Assembly: GCA_949291515.1 (NCBI GenBank)
Contig: CASEVY010000007.1
Span: 186,001-250,000, forward strand
DNA: 64,000 nucleotides
From: an uncultured bacterium
Lineage (GTDB): Bacteria; Elusimicrobiota; Elusimicrobia; Elusimicrobiales; Elusimicrobiaceae
Direction: 5' to 3'
The translations under genes and the position numbers were made by a program. Numbering within the stretch: position 1 is the first letter of the stretch; every line of letters begins with the position of its first letter. This document shows positions 1 to 9,800 of this stretch, piece by piece. The notes under the pieces were generated by a model. The model made no database searches. It was not told the origin of the DNA and worked only from the letters and a program-made list of their open reading frames with translations.

Positions 1-424
1 TTCAATGGTAAGCATAGTCATAAAATTATCCCTTCCAAAAATTTCATCCATTATGACCTTTAAATATGCTTGTTCTTTATCATCAATTTGCACAAAAATA
101 ATGCCATCTTTGTGTAACAATTCTCGAAAGCAATTCTAGACGAGGATATATTAGAGATAGCCAAATAGAATGCTCTAAGTTATCATCGTAATGGTCAAAA
201 GCAGAGCCTGTATTGTAAGGAGGATCAATATAAATGCATTTTACCCGCCCTTTATAATAGGGCAAAAGGGCTTTTAGGGCTTCCAGATTGTCCCCTTTTA
301 TAAGCATATTGCCTTGGGTTTGGTCCCCCACGGACAGATCTTTATTTTCCACCAATACCTTATACGGCGTTTTATCTGCCGTGGTGAGGGCTTCTTTTTT
401 ATTTAACCAATCCAAAATGGGCAT
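1..424 (-). pseudogene. Site-specific DNA methyltransferase (Mod-like), frameshifted and cut by the window edge
   Basis: The N-terminus of a beta-class DNA-amino methyltransferase. It has the usual pre-motif MLIKGDNLEALKAL and the catalytic IDPPYNTGSAF, which place it with type III Mod and related enzymes. The first frame runs from ATG at 424 to a stop near 83. The family sequence continues in another frame across positions 1-125 (ELLHKDGIIFVQIDDKEQ and onward). The two frames meet at about 122-126, where a GAGA dinucleotide run appears to have lost one GA unit. The gene continues off the window to the left. No res partner is visible. It is a pseudogene unless slippage restores the frame. Confidence 0.8.
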
Positions 425-673
425 AATATCAATCCTTAAAAACTGTATTTACTATTACTTTACAAAATTACACTAAATAAAAAAATTATTTCTATAGAGG
501 GGATTTATATGATTCCTTGCAAATGTACTTATAGGTATCTAGTAATTTATAAGTAAATATTTTTTATCTAAAAATCATTTTATACAATTAATTTTGAAAT
601 TGCCCAATTAAGACATGATAAAAGACTTGGGACGAATACTTGGAATATTTGATGAGTTTGGGAGTTGAAACAT

Positions 674-1363
674 ATGCAAGGGGATAATAGGCTTTTTCAA
701 CAATTAGATAATATAATAGTTCTGTCCCTTAAAACGAATCATCTAAAACTAGTGGAATTGCACGAAAAGTTCAAAAATTTTAGAGTAACAAATCCCTACG
801 ACAGGCCAGATCTGGTATATAAACATGCTTTTGGCTTTTTTGTGTCTGAATATCTCCGTGATTTAAAGGTGTTGGATGAAAAATCTGACATTGATTCAAT
901 CTTTTTACAGGGAAGACGCCTTTTAGAATGTGTTATTACAATTAAATATATCCAAAAACACAATTTGTTTAGACACGTCGTAGGATTCTGTGAATGGGAC
1001 CGAAAAGAGTACCTAGAAGGGCAAAAGGCACGGGTTAAGGCCGATTTAGATTTATTTCCTTATTTGGAAGGAATTATCAAATGGGATATAAAGCAACAAC
1101 AAGATTTGGACTCTTTAAAACAAAAGCATGCCAAACCGTGTAAACTTCCCTCTGTTCGAAAAATGGCAGATGATTTTGGGATGAACGCGGATTATGCCTA
1201 TTTTTATAAACTGACTTCTAAAATTTTGCATTTTTGCCCATTCAGCCTAAACAATGAGCACTTATATGATGGTATTATACATAGACGTATATTCCTTTTG
1301 AGGGTGGATCGTTATTGGAAGGAACTGATTAAAGAATTGTCTGCGTTGTATGTCTCTTTCTAA
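674..1363 (+). CDS. DUF5677-like protein of unknown function
   Basis: A 229-residue soluble protein with no signal peptide or membrane segment. I chose ATG 674 over TTG 665 because the GGGAG ribosome-binding site at 660-664 is correctly spaced only for the ATG. The C-terminal part (YFYKLTSKILHFCPFSL) resembles the conserved Tyr/Ser/His-containing helix of DUF5677 proteins, which often sit in defence and mobile regions. No catalytic role is established. It stands alone between a broken methyltransferase and a broken GmrSD gene. The DUF assignment is by eye and moderate; the function is unknown. Confidence 0.55.
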   Translation: MQGDNRLFQQLDNIIVLSLKTNHLKLVELHEKFKNFRVTNPYDRPDLVYKHAFGFFVSEYLRDLKVLDEKSDIDSIFLQGRRLLECVITIKYIQKHNLFRHVVGFCEWDRKEYLEGQKARVKADLDLFPYLEGIIKWDIKQQQDLDSLKQKHAKPCKLPSVRKMADDFGMNADYAYFYKLTSKILHFCPFSLNNEHLYDGIIHRRIFLLRVDRYWKELIKELSALYVSF

Positions 1364-1565
1364 AAGGCACAACCATCATGTCATAAGCTCATAAGGACGG
1401 ACGTTGAGTTAGGAAATAAATAAGCCATTAGATATATATGATATATAATATATTTTAGCTATTCTTTCATTTGTTAAGCATTTTTCAATGTTTATATAAA
1501 TTGGCGGGATGAATAAGGCAAGGCGGGTGCAAAGCATTTAAGAAGAAAGTTAAAGGAGAGCGAAT

Positions 1566-3368
1566 ATGGCTCAATATGAAGTAAATAATACATCTATTTC
1601 TACATTATTATCTTGGATTCGTAGTGAAGAAATCGCAATACCAGAAATCCAACGCCCTTTTGTGTGGGATTCAACTAAAGTTCGTGATTTGATTGATTCC
1701 CTTTATGCAGGGTTTCCAGTGGGTTATATTATTGTTTGGAAGAATCCAGACATCCATTTAAAAGATGGAACTATTTCTTCCGGAAAGAAAATTTTAATTG
1801 ATGGGCAACAACGTATTACCGCCTTGCAAGCGGCGATTGTAGGTGAACACATTGTTGGAAGTAACTACCGGAAAAAACGTATTAAAATTGCTTTTAATCC
1901 ATTAAAAGAGTGCTTTGAAGTTGCCAACCCAGCCATTGAAAATAATGTTGCTTGGATCACGGATATTGCGCCACTTTATCAGCCGGGGTTTGATTCTTTT
2001 AACTTTGTTATCAATTATTGTAAACAGAATAAATTGGAAGATAATAAACGTAGTGATATCAATGCGGTTATTACGCGTCTACAACAAATTCAAAATAATA
2101 ATTTAGGTGTTATTGAACTTTCGCCACAGTTGGATATTGCCTAGGTTACAGATATTTTTATTCGTATTAACTCCAAAGGGGTTGTTTTATCACAAGCCGA
2201 TTTTGCTATGTCCAAAATTTCTTCTGATAATCAATATGGAGGCAATCAAATCCGTAAAATAATGGATTATTTTTGTCATCTAATGCAAAAACCTGAAGAT
2301 TATGATGCTATTTTACATAATGATATAGATTTTTCTTCAACGGAAGATTTTACTGCAATTAAATGGGTTGTTACAGAAAATGAAGATATTTATGTGCCAG
2401 ACTATACCGATGTGTTGCGCGTAGCATTTACCTTTAAGTTCCTGCGTGGAAAGATTGCTGATTTGGTGAGTCTTTTATCTGGCAGAGACTTTAACTCGCG
2501 GGAGTATCAGGAAGCAATAGCCGCGGATTCTTTTGCCAAGCTTAAGGAGGGTGTATTGGCGTTTGTAAATAAAACTAATTTTCAACGCTATTTAATGATT
2601 GTGAAATCAACGGGTATTATTTCTCCCTCTATGATTCGCTCACAAAATGTTTTGAATTTTGGTTATGCTTTGTATTTGCTTTTGCGTGAAAGAAGAATTG
2701 AAAATGCTGTGATTGAAAAAGTCGTGCGCCGTTGGATTGTATTAACTATTTTGACTGGCAGATATTCTGGTTCTCCGGAATCTACCTTTGATTATGATAT
2801 TAAACGTTTTCAAATGAATGATCCAATGGATTTGTTACAGCATACCGAAGAAGGGGAATTGTCGGAGGCTTTCTGGAATAATATATTGGTAACGAAGTTG
2901 GATACCGCCGTAGCCAGTAGCCCCATGTTCAATGTCTTCTTGATGGCACAAGTCAAAATGGGAGATTTTGGCTTTTTATCAGAGCAGATAGACGTGAAAA
3001 CTCTTATAGAGCAAAGAGGGGATATTCATCATATTTTCCCTAAAAAATATTTACAGAAATTTGGGATTAAAGAACGTAGTTTGTATAACCAAATTGCTAA
3101 CTATGTATATACCCAATCTGAAATTAATATCAAGATTAAAGATCAAGCTCCTCGAGATTATATGGCTCTAGTAAAGGAACAATGCCTGGCTAATGATACA
3201 GGTTATGGCGGCATTAATTCAATAGAAAAGTTGAATAAGAATATGAAAGAAAATTGTATTCCTCCAGAGATTTTTGATATGGGCTATACAAAATTCGAAG
3301 ATTTTTTGGATAAACGTCGTTATTTAATGGCACAAAAAATCAAACAATATTATCAATTGCTAAAATAA
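1566..3368 (+). pseudogene. GmrSD/DUF262-type restriction protein interrupted by one in-frame amber codon
   Basis: A full-length GmrSD-family gene of 600 sense codons apart from a TAG at 2142-2144 (codon 193). Both halves lie in the same frame, and no bases appear missing. The N-terminal DUF262 part has IQRPFVW (about residues 28-34) and DGQQR (79-83), the nucleotide-binding/hydrolysis signature. The C-terminal part has DIHHIFPKKYL followed by NQIANYVYTQSEIN, the HNH-like DUF1524 nuclease. Such proteins are type IV restriction enzymes that attack phage DNA with modified bases. The ribosome-binding site AAAGGAGAG is good. A second product could start at ATG 2208, but it would lack the GmrS domain. 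Probably inactive unless the amber is suppressed. Confidence 0.85.
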
Positions 3369-3397
3369 TCAATAGTGCTTTATTACCAGTATGTTAA

Positions 3398-3430
3398 AAC
3401 TCCTCACAACTGTGTGAGGAGTTTCGCTTT
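3398..3430 (+). terminator. Rho-independent terminator after the GmrSD gene
   Basis: A perfect 9-bp stem, CTCCTCACA (3400-3408) with TGTGAGGAG (3413-3421), around a 4-base loop. The U-rich tail (tttcgcttt) is weak. It lies 30 bp past the gene's stop. Confidence 0.7.
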
Positions 3431-3983
3431 AAATAATTAAATCAATTATGAAACAAACGGCAGAACTTAGTGGCTATTTTTCGCTTGCCAAAAATAAGGA
3501 CGGCGGACGGAGGCCACCAAGAATGGAAGATAACATCGCAAAAATAAATTTTAGGATTTTAGAATAAAAACTCCGGCCCAAAAATTTTCTGGAAAATTTT
3601 AGGAACTTTCCTTATGCTGCCGCCTATATAGTGGGCTTCATAGGTAAAAGCGCGAAAGACTGAGGATACTGCTCTCATTTAGGCGCTCTATCAGTGAAGG
3701 TCTAAAATAAGCCATTTATAGGCTCTATATCTTCGCCCTATTTCCACAGAAGGAATAGGGCAATTTTATGCCTGTAACTGCAAACGATGGATAAAAACTC
3801 CTAAAAATGTTTATTTTTGGGCTGAAACGCTCCAATAAGCCCCCAAAAACTAAATTGCTACAATTGTTTCCTTTATAATCCGCTATACAAATTGAAAATG
3901 GTTTACACTTACCCATTATATGAACCCCGATAAAGGGTTCCCGGTTTTAGAACCGTGCATCTTATGAAATTAAGGTGATATAA
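3431..3983. other. Intergenic stretch without a convincing gene; several hairpins
   Basis: About 550 bp with no supported reading frame. The clearest structure is GCCCTATT (3735-3742) pairing with AATAGGGC (3754-3761), followed by AATTTTA; it looks like a terminator for a short plus-strand transcript. An AGCC/GGCT hairpin sits just upstream near 3710-3725, and AACCCC...GGGGTT-type pairing occurs near 3920. It could hold a small RNA or the recombination site of the downstream serine recombinase. Nothing here is certain. Confidence 0.4.
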
Positions 3984-4181
3984 ATGTTGAAAGAAATGAA
4001 AGGTAGTATTGAGAAAAACGAAAGAAATAATGAGGCAGTGGCCTATAATAGCAAGCGGGGTAAGTGCGTAAATGACATATTTGCATCTTATGTATTGGGC
4101 AATAATTGGGATGTGGTGGAATCTGTAGACGTACAGAGCGGAAAATATCCAGCGGGGTGGGGCAGTTATGGACGCTTATAA
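3984..4181 (+). CDS. Small hypothetical protein at the head of the recombinase module
   Basis: A 65-residue protein that is charged in its first half (MLKEMKGSIEKNERNNE) and has no known domain. It has an AAGGTGA ribosome-binding site. Its end overlaps the next small ORF by 14 bp, as expected for co-transcribed genes. I do not recognise it; it may be an accessory factor of the recombinase module. Confidence 0.5.
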   Translation: MLKEMKGSIEKNERNNEAVAYNSKRGKCVNDIFASYVLGNNWDVVESVDVQSGKYPAGWGSYGRL

Positions 4182-4368
4182 TATCTCACTCAGAGCCTTT
4201 GACGAGGCCTATTTGGAAGAAAGCAGGCCCGTATTGGAACAATATTTTCAGCGTCCTTTAAGTTTAGCGGAAGTGGAAAGTATTATTAATTCTTTCCTGG
4301 AACTGGAAGAAGTAGTCAGAAAGGTGCAGAATGCCCCTCAAAATGAGGGCTTTACATCTTTTTCATAG
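4168..4368 (+). CDS. Small acidic hypothetical protein
   Basis: 66 residues, rich in Glu/Leu, predicted helical (AEVESIINSFLELEEVVRKV), with no recognised domain. It overlaps the preceding ORF and lies 49 bp before the XRE repressor. The same-strand packing of four genes ending with the recombinase suggests one operon. Function unknown. Confidence 0.5.
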   Translation: MDAYNISLRAFDEAYLEESRPVLEQYFQRPLSLAEVESIINSFLELEEVVRKVQNAPQNEGFTSFS

Positions 4369-4417
4369 GATGATAAGCTTAGCTGCTATAAAGTTTTATA
4401 AAGGGATATATAGATAT

Positions 4418-4612
4418 ATGGATAATTTAATCATTCAGTTAGAAGAATACAGATTGAAACATCGTATTACACAGCAGGATTTAGCCCGTAAATTGGGCGT
4501 ATCCTTTGTATCGGTAAACAGGTGGTTAAATGGCCACGCCAGACCCCAAAAGTTACAGGTATATCAGATTAAACAACTTTTACAAGATAAGGAAGTGCAG
4601 TATGGTAAATAA
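4418..4612 (+). CDS. XRE-family helix-turn-helix regulator
   Basis: A 64-residue Cro/CI-type DNA-binding protein with a clear HTH: ITQQDLARKLGVSFVSVNRW, then LNGHARPQ. A longer ORF opens at 4331, but ATG 4418, preceded by AAAGGGA, gives the normal length for this family. Its end overlaps the recombinase start by 11 bp, so the two are translationally linked. It probably controls this mobile module. Its operator is not identified. Confidence 0.8.
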   Translation: MDNLIIQLEEYRLKHRITQQDLARKLGVSFVSVNRWLNGHARPQKLQVYQIKQLLQDKEVQYGK

Positions 4613-6350
4613 AGAAAATCAATTTCAAGAAAAAGCAGTCATTTTTTTGCGTGTTTCCAGCATTAAGCAGGAAGACGGATACTCCCTGGACGCACAGGAG
4701 AAGTTGGCCCGTTCGTATGCTCAGCGTAACAATTTGCAGATAGTAAAAATGTGGAAAGTACAGGAATCTGCCTGGGGTAAGAAAGAACGCAAGGAGTTTA
4801 GCGCCATGCTGGACTTTGTAAAGCGTAATGACAGCGTAAAACACGTGATATTTGATGTGGTAGACCGTATGACCCGTAACGATGCCGACAAAATACGGGT
4901 AATCCGTTTAATTCGCGAATACCACAAAAGTATTCATTTTTCCCGAACCAACCAGTTGTTAAATGACCAGACGCTGGATTCCAATAAGGAATTTATGATG
5001 GATGTAGAAGTAGCGGCTTCCAAAAAGTTATCTAACGACATTGCCTATAAAACCCGTATGGGTATGGTGGAAAAGGCCGAACAGGGCATTTATCCGGGCA
5101 ATGCGCCGCTGGGGTATATAAACGTAACTACGAAAGAGAAAGAGACCATTATCGAAGCGGACCCGGTTAATGCCCCGCTGGTGACGGAACTGTTTGAATA
5201 TGCCTCTACGGGGAAGTATTCTTTGGAAGAGTTGGAAGAAATTTTTTACGGAAAAGGACTCAGAACCAAAAGCAGGGGAAACCGCGTTTCGTTAAAAAGT
5301 ATCTCCAAAATGCTTCACTCTCCCTTTTATTACGGTGTGTTTAAGTGGGGTAAAAAGCTCTATCAGGGTACTCATACGCCGCTTATTAGCAAAGACGTAT
5401 GGGATAAAACCCAAGAAGCCCTGGCCGCCAAAGCCCACCGCTATGGTACCCAGCACAATTATCCATTTAACCGCTTAATCACGTGCGAACATTGCGGGCA
5501 TTATATATTGGGGGCTAAAGCCAAGCATAAGTATTTGTATTATCGGTGTGCGCATTACAATAAAGACCATAAAAAGAGCGGATATTTGACGGAAGCCCGC
5601 TTAGCCGAACAATTGGCAGATACCATACAAGACATTGAACTGCCTAAAGAAGTGGTAGAAGTGCTTTGTAAGGGGCTTAAACAGAAAGGATTGCGGGCAA
5701 ACCAAATTAATGCAGGTACCAAGCAGATATTGCAAAAGGAACTGGAGCGCGTAAGTGGGCGTATAGAGGCCTTGCTGGATATGTATTTGGACCGTAAAAT
5801 AACCGATACGGCCTATCAGGCCAAAAACAGGCAATTGCAGGAAGAACGGGAACGTATTGAGGGGGAACTCGCCCGTTGTACGGGCAGTGCCGAAGGGGCC
5901 CAGCGGGCTGTACAGGGGCTGGCTATGCTGTCCGGGCTTAAAAAGTGTTACCGGGAAGCGGATAATTACGGTAAGGCGGACTTATTGCGTGCGGTAGGGG
6001 CCAAGTTCCTGCTTACGCAAGATAATCAAATTGTGGTGGAGTATAAAGAGCCGTTTAAGGCCATTTATGAAGCCAAGCATCTGGCCCAAACAGAAGCCAA
6101 AGAGACGGAAAGGGATAAAAAAACAGCCCTCTTAAACAAGGGCTGTTTGGAAATCTACGACGATAAAAGCGCTCAAAGCGCATCTAAAAGTTGTAGCAGA
6201 AATTATTGGGGTGCTAACCAATTGCCGGTACCTCATTTCTATCCAAATCCCGCCAAAAAGATACCTTTTTCCCTGCGCGAAACAGGGAATATCTCTCTTT
6301 ATCCAAAAGAGAGTTTGTATCTGTTTTGCAAGCGGATACAAAGAGAATAA
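4602..6350 (+). CDS. Large serine recombinase (integrase type)
   Basis: A 582-residue site-specific recombinase starting at ATG 4602 with AAGGAAG upstream. The resolvase domain (about residues 12-155) begins FLRVSSIKQEDG and contains the nucleophilic serine (about Ser19/20). A recombinase domain follows, then a Cys4-type zinc ribbon (CEHCGHY ... YYRCAHYNK) and a coiled-coil region, the full layout of large serine integrases. The last 70 or so residues look foreign. They are encoded across a 10-bp hairpin (6121-6148) and the first CAGGGAA repeats, as if an original stop was lost. It may integrate or excise this part of the island. Confidence 0.88.
   Translation: MVNKENQFQEKAVIFLRVSSIKQEDGYSLDAQEKLARSYAQRNNLQIVKMWKVQESAWGKKERKEFSAMLDFVKRNDSVKHVIFDVVDRMTRNDADKIRVIRLIREYHKSIHFSRTNQLLNDQTLDSNKEFMMDVEVAASKKLSNDIAYKTRMGMVEKAEQGIYPGNAPLGYINVTTKEKETIIEADPVNAPLVTELFEYASTGKYSLEELEEIFYGKGLRTKSRGNRVSLKSISKMLHSPFYYGVFKWGKKLYQGTHTPLISKDVWDKTQEALAAKAHRYGTQHNYPFNRLITCEHCGHYILGAKAKHKYLYYRCAHYNKDHKKSGYLTEARLAEQLADTIQDIELPKEVVEVLCKGLKQKGLRANQINAGTKQILQKELERVSGRIEALLDMYLDRKITDTAYQAKNRQLQEERERIEGELARCTGSAEGAQRAVQGLAMLSGLKKCYREADNYGKADLLRAVGAKFLLTQDNQIVVEYKEPFKAIYEAKHLAQTEAKETERDKKTALLNKGCLEIYDDKSAQSASKSCSRNYWGANQLPVPHFYPNPAKKIPFSLRETGNISLYPKESLYLFCKRIQRE
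6112..6150 (-). terminator. Terminator-like hairpin inside the recombinase 3' end
   Basis: A perfect 10-bp stem, AAACAGCCCT (6121-6130) with AGGGCTGTTT (6139-6148). Read on the minus strand it is followed by at least seven T residues, so it forms a canonical minus-strand terminator. On the plus strand the tail is only TTT. Its place inside an open reading frame is unusual and suggests that the recombinase tail is secondary. Confidence 0.5.
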
Positions 6351-6528
6351 GAGAACGTATTCAAAAACTAGATAAATTCCCTGATAAACAGGGAAAATAC
6401 AGGGAATTGTTGCTTTTTAGCCCTATTACATAAGGAAAGGGGTGGCCTGCTGTATAGGGCCGCCCCTGTATAATTTGCCCAAATTCCCTAAAATCATAAC
6501 AGGGAATTTATGGTTTGATTACAGGGAA
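6269..6528. repeat. Cluster of TTCCCTG/CAGGGAA repeats
   Basis: Eight copies of a 7-base motif lie in 260 bp: TTCCCTG at 6269 and 6377, TTCCCTA at 6484, and CAGGGAA at 6283, 6389, 6400, 6500 and 6522. Three form inverted pairs (6269/6283, 6377/6389, 6484/6500). They start inside the 3' end of the serine recombinase gene and run into the gap after it. This pattern suits binding sites for the recombinase or a regulator, or iterons. The assignment is inferred. Confidence 0.7.
6438..6475 (+). terminator. GC-rich hairpin downstream of the recombinase
   Basis: GGGGTGGCC (6439-6447) pairs with GGCCGCCCC (6458-6466) with one G-T wobble. It is followed by tgtataattt, only a weak U-tract. It could end recombinase transcription or form part of the repeat-rich site. 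Confidence 0.45.
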
Positions 6529-6828
6529 TATCTTGCTATGTATTAGGGTGTATGTCTATAGTGATTGATTTGTATAACAGATCGAGAGATATCGTTAAAG
6601 AACTATATTAATTGAGATAGAAATCAATATCTCTAGAAACGATATTAAAAGAATATAAAATAGTTATAATATATTAATATAGATATGAAATATAAATGTT
6701 TGCATAACAGTTAATTATAACTTTCGTAAAGAAAGTGTTTCTATGTAACAAATATATTTGTTGCTGTATATAGTTGATAACGTGTACGTATTGTATCGTT
6801 TGTTTTGTTAGATACAAGGTATTTATAT
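6529..6828. promoter_or_regulatory. AT-rich leader of the type I operon with nested inverted repeats
   Basis: No gene. AGAGATATCGTT (6585-6596) is matched by two complementary blocks downstream, ATATCTCT (6627-6634) and AACGATAT (6638-6645), so its two halves can pair with different partners. ATTGA/TCAAT pair at 6611/6624, and ACTTTC/GAAAGT form a further hairpin at 6720-6736. Many TATAAT-like strings occur but I cannot single out one promoter. It probably carries the hsdR promoter and control sites. Confidence 0.4.
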
Positions 6829-9800
6829 ATGAAGAATGAGAGCCAAATAGAAACCGATTTTATTAAAAAACTTCAAGAATTAAAATACACCTATCGGGAA
6901 GATATCAAGGATCGGGCTTCTTTAGAAGAAAATTTTAGAAAGCATTTCGAAGAATTAAACCGGGTAAAATTAAGCGATTCTGAATTTACAAGATTAAAAG
7001 AAAGCATTATTACCCCGGATGTATTCCTTGCTGCCAAACGTTTACGTGAAACAAACACTTTTAAAAGAGATGATGACACTCCCCTTCAATACACTTTAGT
7101 CAACACTGTGGATTGGTGCAAAAATGAATATGAAGTAATTAATCAACTTCGTATCAATACGGAAAATAGTTATCACAGATATGACGTAATTATTCTTATT
7201 AATGGCATTCCTGTGGTCCAGGTGGAGTTAAAATCTCTCCAAATTACGCCCAGAAGGGCTATTGAACAGATTGTTGAATATAAAAACGACTCTGGCAACG
7301 GTTTTACAAATACCCTGCTTTGTTTTATGCAACTTTTCATTGTAAGCAATGAAAGTAATACCTATTATTTTGCCAACAATAACAAAACTCACTTTGCTTT
7401 TAATGCGGACGAACAATTTTTGCCCGTATATCAGTTGGCGGATAAAGATAATAAAAAAATTACCCATTTGTACGAATTTGCCGATACGCTTTTACGTAAA
7501 TGCACTTTAGGGGAATTGATTAGTAAATATATGGTTCTGGTCGTTAGTGAACAAAAAATGATGATTATGCGCCCCTATCAAATTTATGCGGTTAAAGCCA
7601 TTATGGACTGTATAGAGCAAAACCGTGGGAACGGATACATTTGGCATACCACGGGCAGTGGTAAAACCCTTACTTCTTTTAAAGCCTCCACGCTGTTGAA
7701 AGATAACCGCAATATAGCCAAATGCCTGTTTGTGGTAGACAGAAAAGACCTGGACCGCCAAACCAGAGAGGAATTCAATAAATTTCAAGAGGGCTGTGTA
7801 GAAGAAAACACGAACACAGAAAGCCTGGTGCAACGCTTAACCTCAACCGATTATCGGGATAAAGTGATTGTAACCACCATTCAAAAGTTAGGTTTAGCTC
7901 TGGATGATGACAGCAAAAAGAATAAAGAGAAAAGAAAGAAAGGGGAACTAACCTATAAAGAACGCCTGGCCCCTTTGCGGGATAGTCGCTTGGCCATCAT
8001 TTTTGACGAATGTCACCGCTCCCAATTTGGGGATAATCACCAAGCAATAAAAAAATTCTTCCCCAAGGCGCAACTATTCGGTTTTACAGGCACGCCTATT
8101 TTTGAAGAAAATGCTGTTTCCAAACAAATAGAAGGCACCGAGGGTTCTTACGCCACCACCAAAGATGTATTTGAAAAGGAGCTCCACGCCTATACTATCA
8201 CCAACGCTATTGATGATAGAAACGTATTGCGCTTTCATATTGATTATTTTAAGCCTCAAAACGATGTTTCTATTTCTAATGTTAGCAGTAAGGAGCAAAA
8301 ACAAGCCGTTATTAAGGCTATTTTATCTAAGCATGATATCTTAACCAATAACAGAAGATACAACGCCCTTTTAGCTACTGCGTCTATTAATGACGCTATT
8401 GAATATTACCATCTGTTCAAGGAGGAGCAATCCCGTCTCTCCCAGGCAACGCACGGGGAATACGCGCCTTTACATATTGCTTGTGTGTTCTCTCCTCCGG
8501 CGGAAGGGAATAAAGACGTGCAACAAATCCAGGAAGACCTTCCCCAGGAAAAAGAAGACAATAAAAAAGACCCGGATAAAAAGAAACTGGCCTTAAAAGA
8601 AATCATAGCAGACTATAATCTCCAATATAGTACCAACCAGGATATTACTAATTTTGACGCCTATTATCAGGATGTTCAAAAAAGGATTAAAGACCAAAAA
8701 TACCCCAACACCGACTATCCGCATAAGAATAAAATTGACATTACCATCGTGGTAGATATGTTGCTTACGGGGTTTGACTCTAAATATTTAAATACTTTAT
8801 ATGTAGATAAAAACTTAAAATACCACGGTTTAATTCAAGCCTTTTCCCGTACCAACCGGGTTTTAAACGATACCAAACCCTATGGGAATATTTTGGATTT
8901 TCGCAACCAATCTGCGGAAGTGGATGCCGCCATTGCCCTCTTTTCAGGGGAAAAGAACGCCTCCCGCGCCAAAGAAATTTGGTTGGTGGAGCCTGCCTCC
9001 CAGGTAGTGGAAAAACTGGCCAACGCCGTTGCCGAGTTGGAAAAATTTATGCAATCCCATGGTTTGGCATGCAAACCTGAAGAAGTAAATAATTTGAAAG
9101 GGGACGCCGCCCGCTGTGAATTTATTAATAAATTTAAAGAAGTACAGCGCTTAAAAACCCGTTTGGACCAATATACAGAAATAGACGCCGAAACAAGCCA
9201 AAAAATAGACTCTTTATTACCGGTAGACACCTTGCGTGCTTTCCGTGGTGCTTATATAGACGTGGCCCAACGTTTAAAGGAGAACCAACCCCAAACGCCA
9301 GAAGAATCCAGCCAGGCCTTGCAAAGTGTGGATTTTGAGTTGGTCCTTTTTTCCTCTGCCATTATAGATTATGACTACATTATGTCTCTTATTTCCAAAT
9401 ATACGCACGAGGAACCCCAAAAGCAAAAAATGCAAAAAGAGCAACTCATTGCGCTTCTTTCTTCCACGTCTAACATGCTGGACGAACGGGAATATATTGT
9501 GGAATACATTAATTCTTTGCAGGTAGGTGTACCGTTAGCGGAAGAAGAAATAAAAAAGGGCTATCAGCAATTTAGGGCCCAAAAAGACAACCAAGCCATT
9601 AATGCCCTAGCCCAAAAGCACGGCCTGGAAGCCCAGCCGTTACATACATTTATTCAAGAAATCCTTGCCCGTATGGTGTTTGACGGGGAAAAACTGAGTG
9701 ATTTATTTGCCCCGCTGGGCCTGCCCTGGCGGGAAAGAACCCAAAAAGAACTGGCCTTCATGGCGGACCTTATCCCCCTGCTTAAGAAACTGGCCAACGG

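Noticed and set aside
2142-2144. Amber recoding as a general feature of this genome
   Set aside because: No other gene in the window has in-frame TAG codons; a single case is better explained by mutation.
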